In this document: piece by piece, positions 61,328 through 64,000 of the stretch | Numbering within the stretch: the stretch's first letter is position 1 | Layout: each line of letters begins with the position of its first letter | NCBI GenBank assembly: GCA_910577335.1 | Contig: CAJTMJ010000007.1 | Span: forward strand, 47,234-111,233 | Length of the DNA: 64,000 nucleotides | Direction of reading: 5' to 3' | DNA from: an uncultured Duncaniella sp. | GTDB taxonomy: Bacteria; Bacteroidota; Bacteroidia; Bacteroidales; Muribaculaceae | Notes under the pieces: generated by a model | What the model saw: the letters and a program-made list of their open reading frames with translations, nothing else | Told to the model about the DNA's origin: nothing | The model's database searches: none | Translations under genes and position numbers: made by a program

Positions 61328-63733
61328 ATGAGGAAATTTTTATTGCCTGTGGCTTTAGCTGCGGTGACATTCTCTGTTTCTGCTAACAAGCTTGCACTGA
61401 AATATGACCGCCCCGCTGAGTTTTTTGAGGAAACTCTTGTGATCGGTAATGGTAACCTTGGCGCCATTATTTATGGTGGTGTCAAGGATAACCGTATATC
61501 GCTTAACGATATAACGCTCTGGACAGGAGAGCCTGAAAAGGGAGTTGTCACCCCGGATGCCTATAAAGCTATCCCTGAGATCCGTGCAGCTCTTGACAAG
61601 GAGGATTACAAGACTGCAAATACGTTGCAACAGAAGGTGCAAGGTCATTACAGCGAGAGCTATCAGCCGCTCGGAACGTTGATGATAAAATACAAAGACG
61701 CTCCGGAAAAAGTTGAGGGCTATACACGTGCACTTGATTTAAAGGATGCCATCGCTTACACCGGTTACCGCAATAGCGGTGCGGGGCAGGATGCGATATA
61801 TTTTGCTTCCGCACCTGATTCGGTGATTGTGGTGGCTATAAAGAGCGAGACACCAATCAACGCTGTCATCTCGCTCGATTCCCAGTTGCCTCATAAGGTC
61901 ACATCAAGTGGTACAGAGATAAAGTCAATGGGTCATGCCGCATATCATTCTTTGCCGAGTTACACCCCGTTTGAAGAGAAGATCAAGTATGATCCTGAAA
62001 GAGGTGTCAGATTCTGCACCATAGTTGATGCTGTGGCTGCTGACGGGAAGGTTACTTCTACCGCCGACGGAGGTTTGGAATTGAATGGTTGTAAAAATGT
62101 GGTGCTTTACATAACCAATGTCACCAGCTTTAACGGTTTTGACCGTGACCCCGTTAAAGAGGGTCGTAATTATGAGGCTCTTGCGCAGGCACGTATCAAT
62201 AAGGCGGTGGCAAAGGGATTCAATGCTATCCTGAAATCTCACCTCGATGATTACCATAACCTGTTTAATAGTGTTTCTATAGATTTCGGGACTACGCCTG
62301 ACTCCATAGCTTCACTTCCTACCGATGTGCAGCTTAAACGTTACACTGACCTGAAGGAAGTTAATCCTGACTTGGAAGAACTCTATTTCCAGTATGGACG
62401 CTATCTTCTGATATCCTCGGCAAGAACCAAGGGTGTTCCCGCAAATCTTCAGGGATTGTGGAATGAACATCTGCTTCCGCCGTGGAGCAGCAACTACACC
62501 ACAAACATCAATGTGGAGGAAAACTATTGGCCCGCAGAGGTGACTGGTTTGGGTGAACTGCATGAGACTTCAATGATAAATTGGATCGCTAATCTGCCGA
62601 AAGGTGGTGAGCAGACCGCCCGTCACTATTATGGCGTTGACCGTGGCTGGTGTCTCGGACACAACTCCGATATCTGGGCTATGACAAATCCTGTGGGATT
62701 AAATAGCGGTGACCCTACTTGGGCGAACTGGAACATGGGTGGCGCATGGGTTGCAACTCATATATGGGAACATTACCTGTTCACTCAGGACAAAGAATAT
62801 CTTGCAAAATACTATCCCGTGCTGAAAGGTGCGGCTGAGTTTTGTCTTGGATGGCTTGTGGAGAAAAATGGCAAGTTAATCACTTCCCCGTCTACTTCTC
62901 CCGAGAACCGTTACGTGACACCTGATGGCTATTGCGGTCCTACTTATTATGGCGGTTCCGCAGACCTTTCTATGATACGTCAATGTCTTATGGACACACG
63001 TGACGCAGCCGAGGTGCTTGGCGTGGACGTCGGTTTGCAGAAGGAAATTGCGTCAACACTTCCACGTCTTCAGCCGTATCAGATAGGGAAGAAGGGTAAT
63101 CTTCAGGAATGGTATTACGATTGGGATGATCAGGATCCAACCCACCGTCATCAGTCACATCTGTTTGGTTTGTATCCCGGACGCCATATATCAGTGGATT
63201 CAACACCTGATTTGGCAAAGGCTGCCGCACGGACTCTTGAAATAAAAGGTGACAATACCACCGGATGGAGCACAGGATGGCGTGTGAATCTGCTTGCACG
63301 ACTTCGTGACAGCAAAAACGCATATCACATGTATCGCCGATTGCTTCAATATGTAAGCCCTGATAATTACCAAGGTCCTGATAAGCGTAGTGGAGGCGGT
63401 ACATATCCTAATCTCCTTGATGCACATGCGCCTTTCCAGATTGACGGTAACTTTGGCGGTACAGCCGGTGTGGCTGAGATGCTGATTCAGTCTACTCCTG
63501 AATCTATAACCCTTTTGCCGGCTCTGCCTGAGGAATGGAATAGCGGTTCTGTTAAAGGTCTGCGAGCAAGAGGTGGTTTCGTGGTTGACATGACTTGGAA
63601 GGATGGTGTGATTCAGTCGGCGACTATCACATCCCCGACCGGTGGCTCTACTAATGTAGCTTATCCTGCTTCCACGGGTGTTATTTCTAAAAAAGTAACA
63701 TTGTCTTCGGGAAAATCCATAAATATTAATTGA
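61328..63733 (+). CDS. Glycoside hydrolase family 95 (alpha-L-fucosidase type)
   Basis: A secreted inverting glycosidase of 801 residues, typically releasing alpha-1,2-linked fucose (or related galactose) from host mucin and milk-type glycans or plant xyloglucan. Signal peptide (about 1-19); N-terminal beta domain (LKYDRPAEFFEETLVIGNGN); (alpha/alpha)6 barrel with the catalytic region TTNINVEENYWPAEV (about 396-410); C-terminal beta domain. Length is normal. It follows ychF by 37 bp but is functionally unrelated to it. Confidence 0.93.
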   Translation: MRKFLLPVALAAVTFSVSANKLALKYDRPAEFFEETLVIGNGNLGAIIYGGVKDNRISLNDITLWTGEPEKGVVTPDAYKAIPEIRAALDKEDYKTANTLQQKVQGHYSESYQPLGTLMIKYKDAPEKVEGYTRALDLKDAIAYTGYRNSGAGQDAIYFASAPDSVIVVAIKSETPINAVISLDSQLPHKVTSSGTEIKSMGHAAYHSLPSYTPFEEKIKYDPERGVRFCTIVDAVAADGKVTSTADGGLELNGCKNVVLYITNVTSFNGFDRDPVKEGRNYEALAQARINKAVAKGFNAILKSHLDDYHNLFNSVSIDFGTTPDSIASLPTDVQLKRYTDLKEVNPDLEELYFQYGRYLLISSARTKGVPANLQGLWNEHLLPPWSSNYTTNINVEENYWPAEVTGLGELHETSMINWIANLPKGGEQTARHYYGVDRGWCLGHNSDIWAMTNPVGLNSGDPTWANWNMGGAWVATHIWEHYLFTQDKEYLAKYYPVLKGAAEFCLGWLVEKNGKLITSPSTSPENRYVTPDGYCGPTYYGGSADLSMIRQCLMDTRDAAEVLGVDVGLQKEIASTLPRLQPYQIGKKGNLQEWYYDWDDQDPTHRHQSHLFGLYPGRHISVDSTPDLAKAAARTLEIKGDNTTGWSTGWRVNLLARLRDSKNAYHMYRRLLQYVSPDNYQGPDKRSGGGTYPNLLDAHAPFQIDGNFGGTAGVAEMLIQSTPESITLLPALPEEWNSGSVKGLRARGGFVVDMTWKDGVIQSATITSPTGGSTNVAYPASTGVISKKVTLSSGKSININ

Positions 63734-63756
63734 TAAGATTGACATAAAATAGATAG

Positions 63757-63803
63757 AAAAGCTCGGATTGAAGTTTGATTTTAGCTTCAATCCGAGCTTT
63801 TTT
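63757..63803 (+). terminator. Terminator after the GH95 gene
   Basis: A 17-bp stem (AAAAGCTCGGATTGAAG and complement) with an 11-nt loop and a run of six T. Confidence 0.85.
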
Positions 63804-63965
63804 ATGTCGTGCACGTATTCTATGGAGAACCATTTAGGGTTGTATCCCCTTACTCTCTTTATTATATAATCTTGCTTTCTTTTATTATATAATAATGTGG
63901 TATGCGGGTTTTGGGGTGTGATAGAAGATTTAATTGTTAAAATTTTGTTAAAACATCATGAAATA

Positions 63966-63997
63966 TTTGGAGGGTTCGTGGAAAGTGCCTACCTTTG
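63966..63997 (+). promoter_or_regulatory. Promoter of a gene beyond the right edge
   Basis: TTTG (63966-63969 region), N20, TACCTTTG (63990-63997). The downstream gene is outside the window. Confidence 0.65.
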
Positions 63998-64000
63998 CAC

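Noticed and set aside
60496..61467. 323-codon minus-strand frame across ychF and the GH95 start
   Set aside because: It is fully covered by two confidently identified genes on the plus strand, and its translation has no family features.

Overview
The window looks like a chromosome segment from a gut member of the Bacteroidales, possibly Muribaculaceae. The order is supported by what is in the sequence: many promoters with the Bacteroidetes -7 box TAnnTTTG and TTTG/TTG about 19-20 nt upstream, weak or absent Shine-Dalgarno sites, a fused fucokinase/GDP-fucose pyrophosphorylase (Fkp), TonB-dependent receptors, many lipoproteins and secreted glycoside hydrolases. The family-level placement is inference.

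Layout. 0-8.4 kb: a partial O6-alkylguanine-DNA alkyltransferase, an SLC6-type sodium symporter, a Crp/Fnr regulator, and a five-gene MacB-like efflux operon (ATPase, two permeases, adaptor, TolC) ending in a clear terminator. 8.4-16.3 kb: PHP hydrolase, PurU, M48 protease, PagL-like protein, lipoproteins and an HD protein, with two copies of a dispersed inverted-repeat element. 16.5-22.3 kb: GH28 and GH43 hydrolases, a decayed outer-membrane barrel gene and a TPR/HTH membrane regulator. 22.6-29.7 kb: M28 peptidase, thioredoxin-like lipoprotein, SGNH hydrolase and Fkp. 29.7-31.1 kb: a remnant of a DUF4143 ATPase beside a 23-bp repeat array and a lone tyrosine recombinase. 31.2-42.5 kb: a TonB receptor, transglutaminase protein, CutC, GH29 fucosidase, HxlR/cupin pair and FucO. 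42.5-48 kb: an FMN-binding protein with an SMR exporter, then a RIC/hemerythrin-LuxR regulator divergent from a calycin-like lipoprotein, TonB receptor and polytopic membrane protein. 48.1-52.1 kb: a cluster of toxin-antitoxin genes (HEPN/MNT, DinJ/YafQ, and a GNAT pair with a nonsense codon) with a duplicated 42-nt element. 52.1-64 kb: tRNA-Leu, gamma-carbonic anhydrase, aminopeptidase P, Ca2+ P-type ATPase, Crp/Fnr, BASS transporter, YchF and a GH95 fucosidase.

How it fits together. Fucose is a recurring theme: GH29 and GH95 release it, Fkp activates it for surface glycans, and FucO reduces the lactaldehyde formed when it is catabolised. The genes are scattered, and no SusC/SusD pair is present. 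The most system-like locus is 43.4-48 kb: a probable di-iron sensor-regulator and a divergent three-gene uptake operon carry the same 10-nt box, AGGTATTGCC, over both -33 elements. The second main signal is repeats: a MITE-like family with about 20-bp terminal inverted repeats placed upstream of genes, two 23-bp-period arrays, and a 42-nt element upstream of two unrelated toxin-antitoxin promoters.

Gene-free stretches above 300 bp: 8374-8729 holds the full-length inverted-repeat element and a promoter. 22254-22645 holds a four-unit 23-bp array, a promoter and a hairpin copy of the dispersed element. No rRNA genes, CRISPR arrays or complete insertion sequences were seen.
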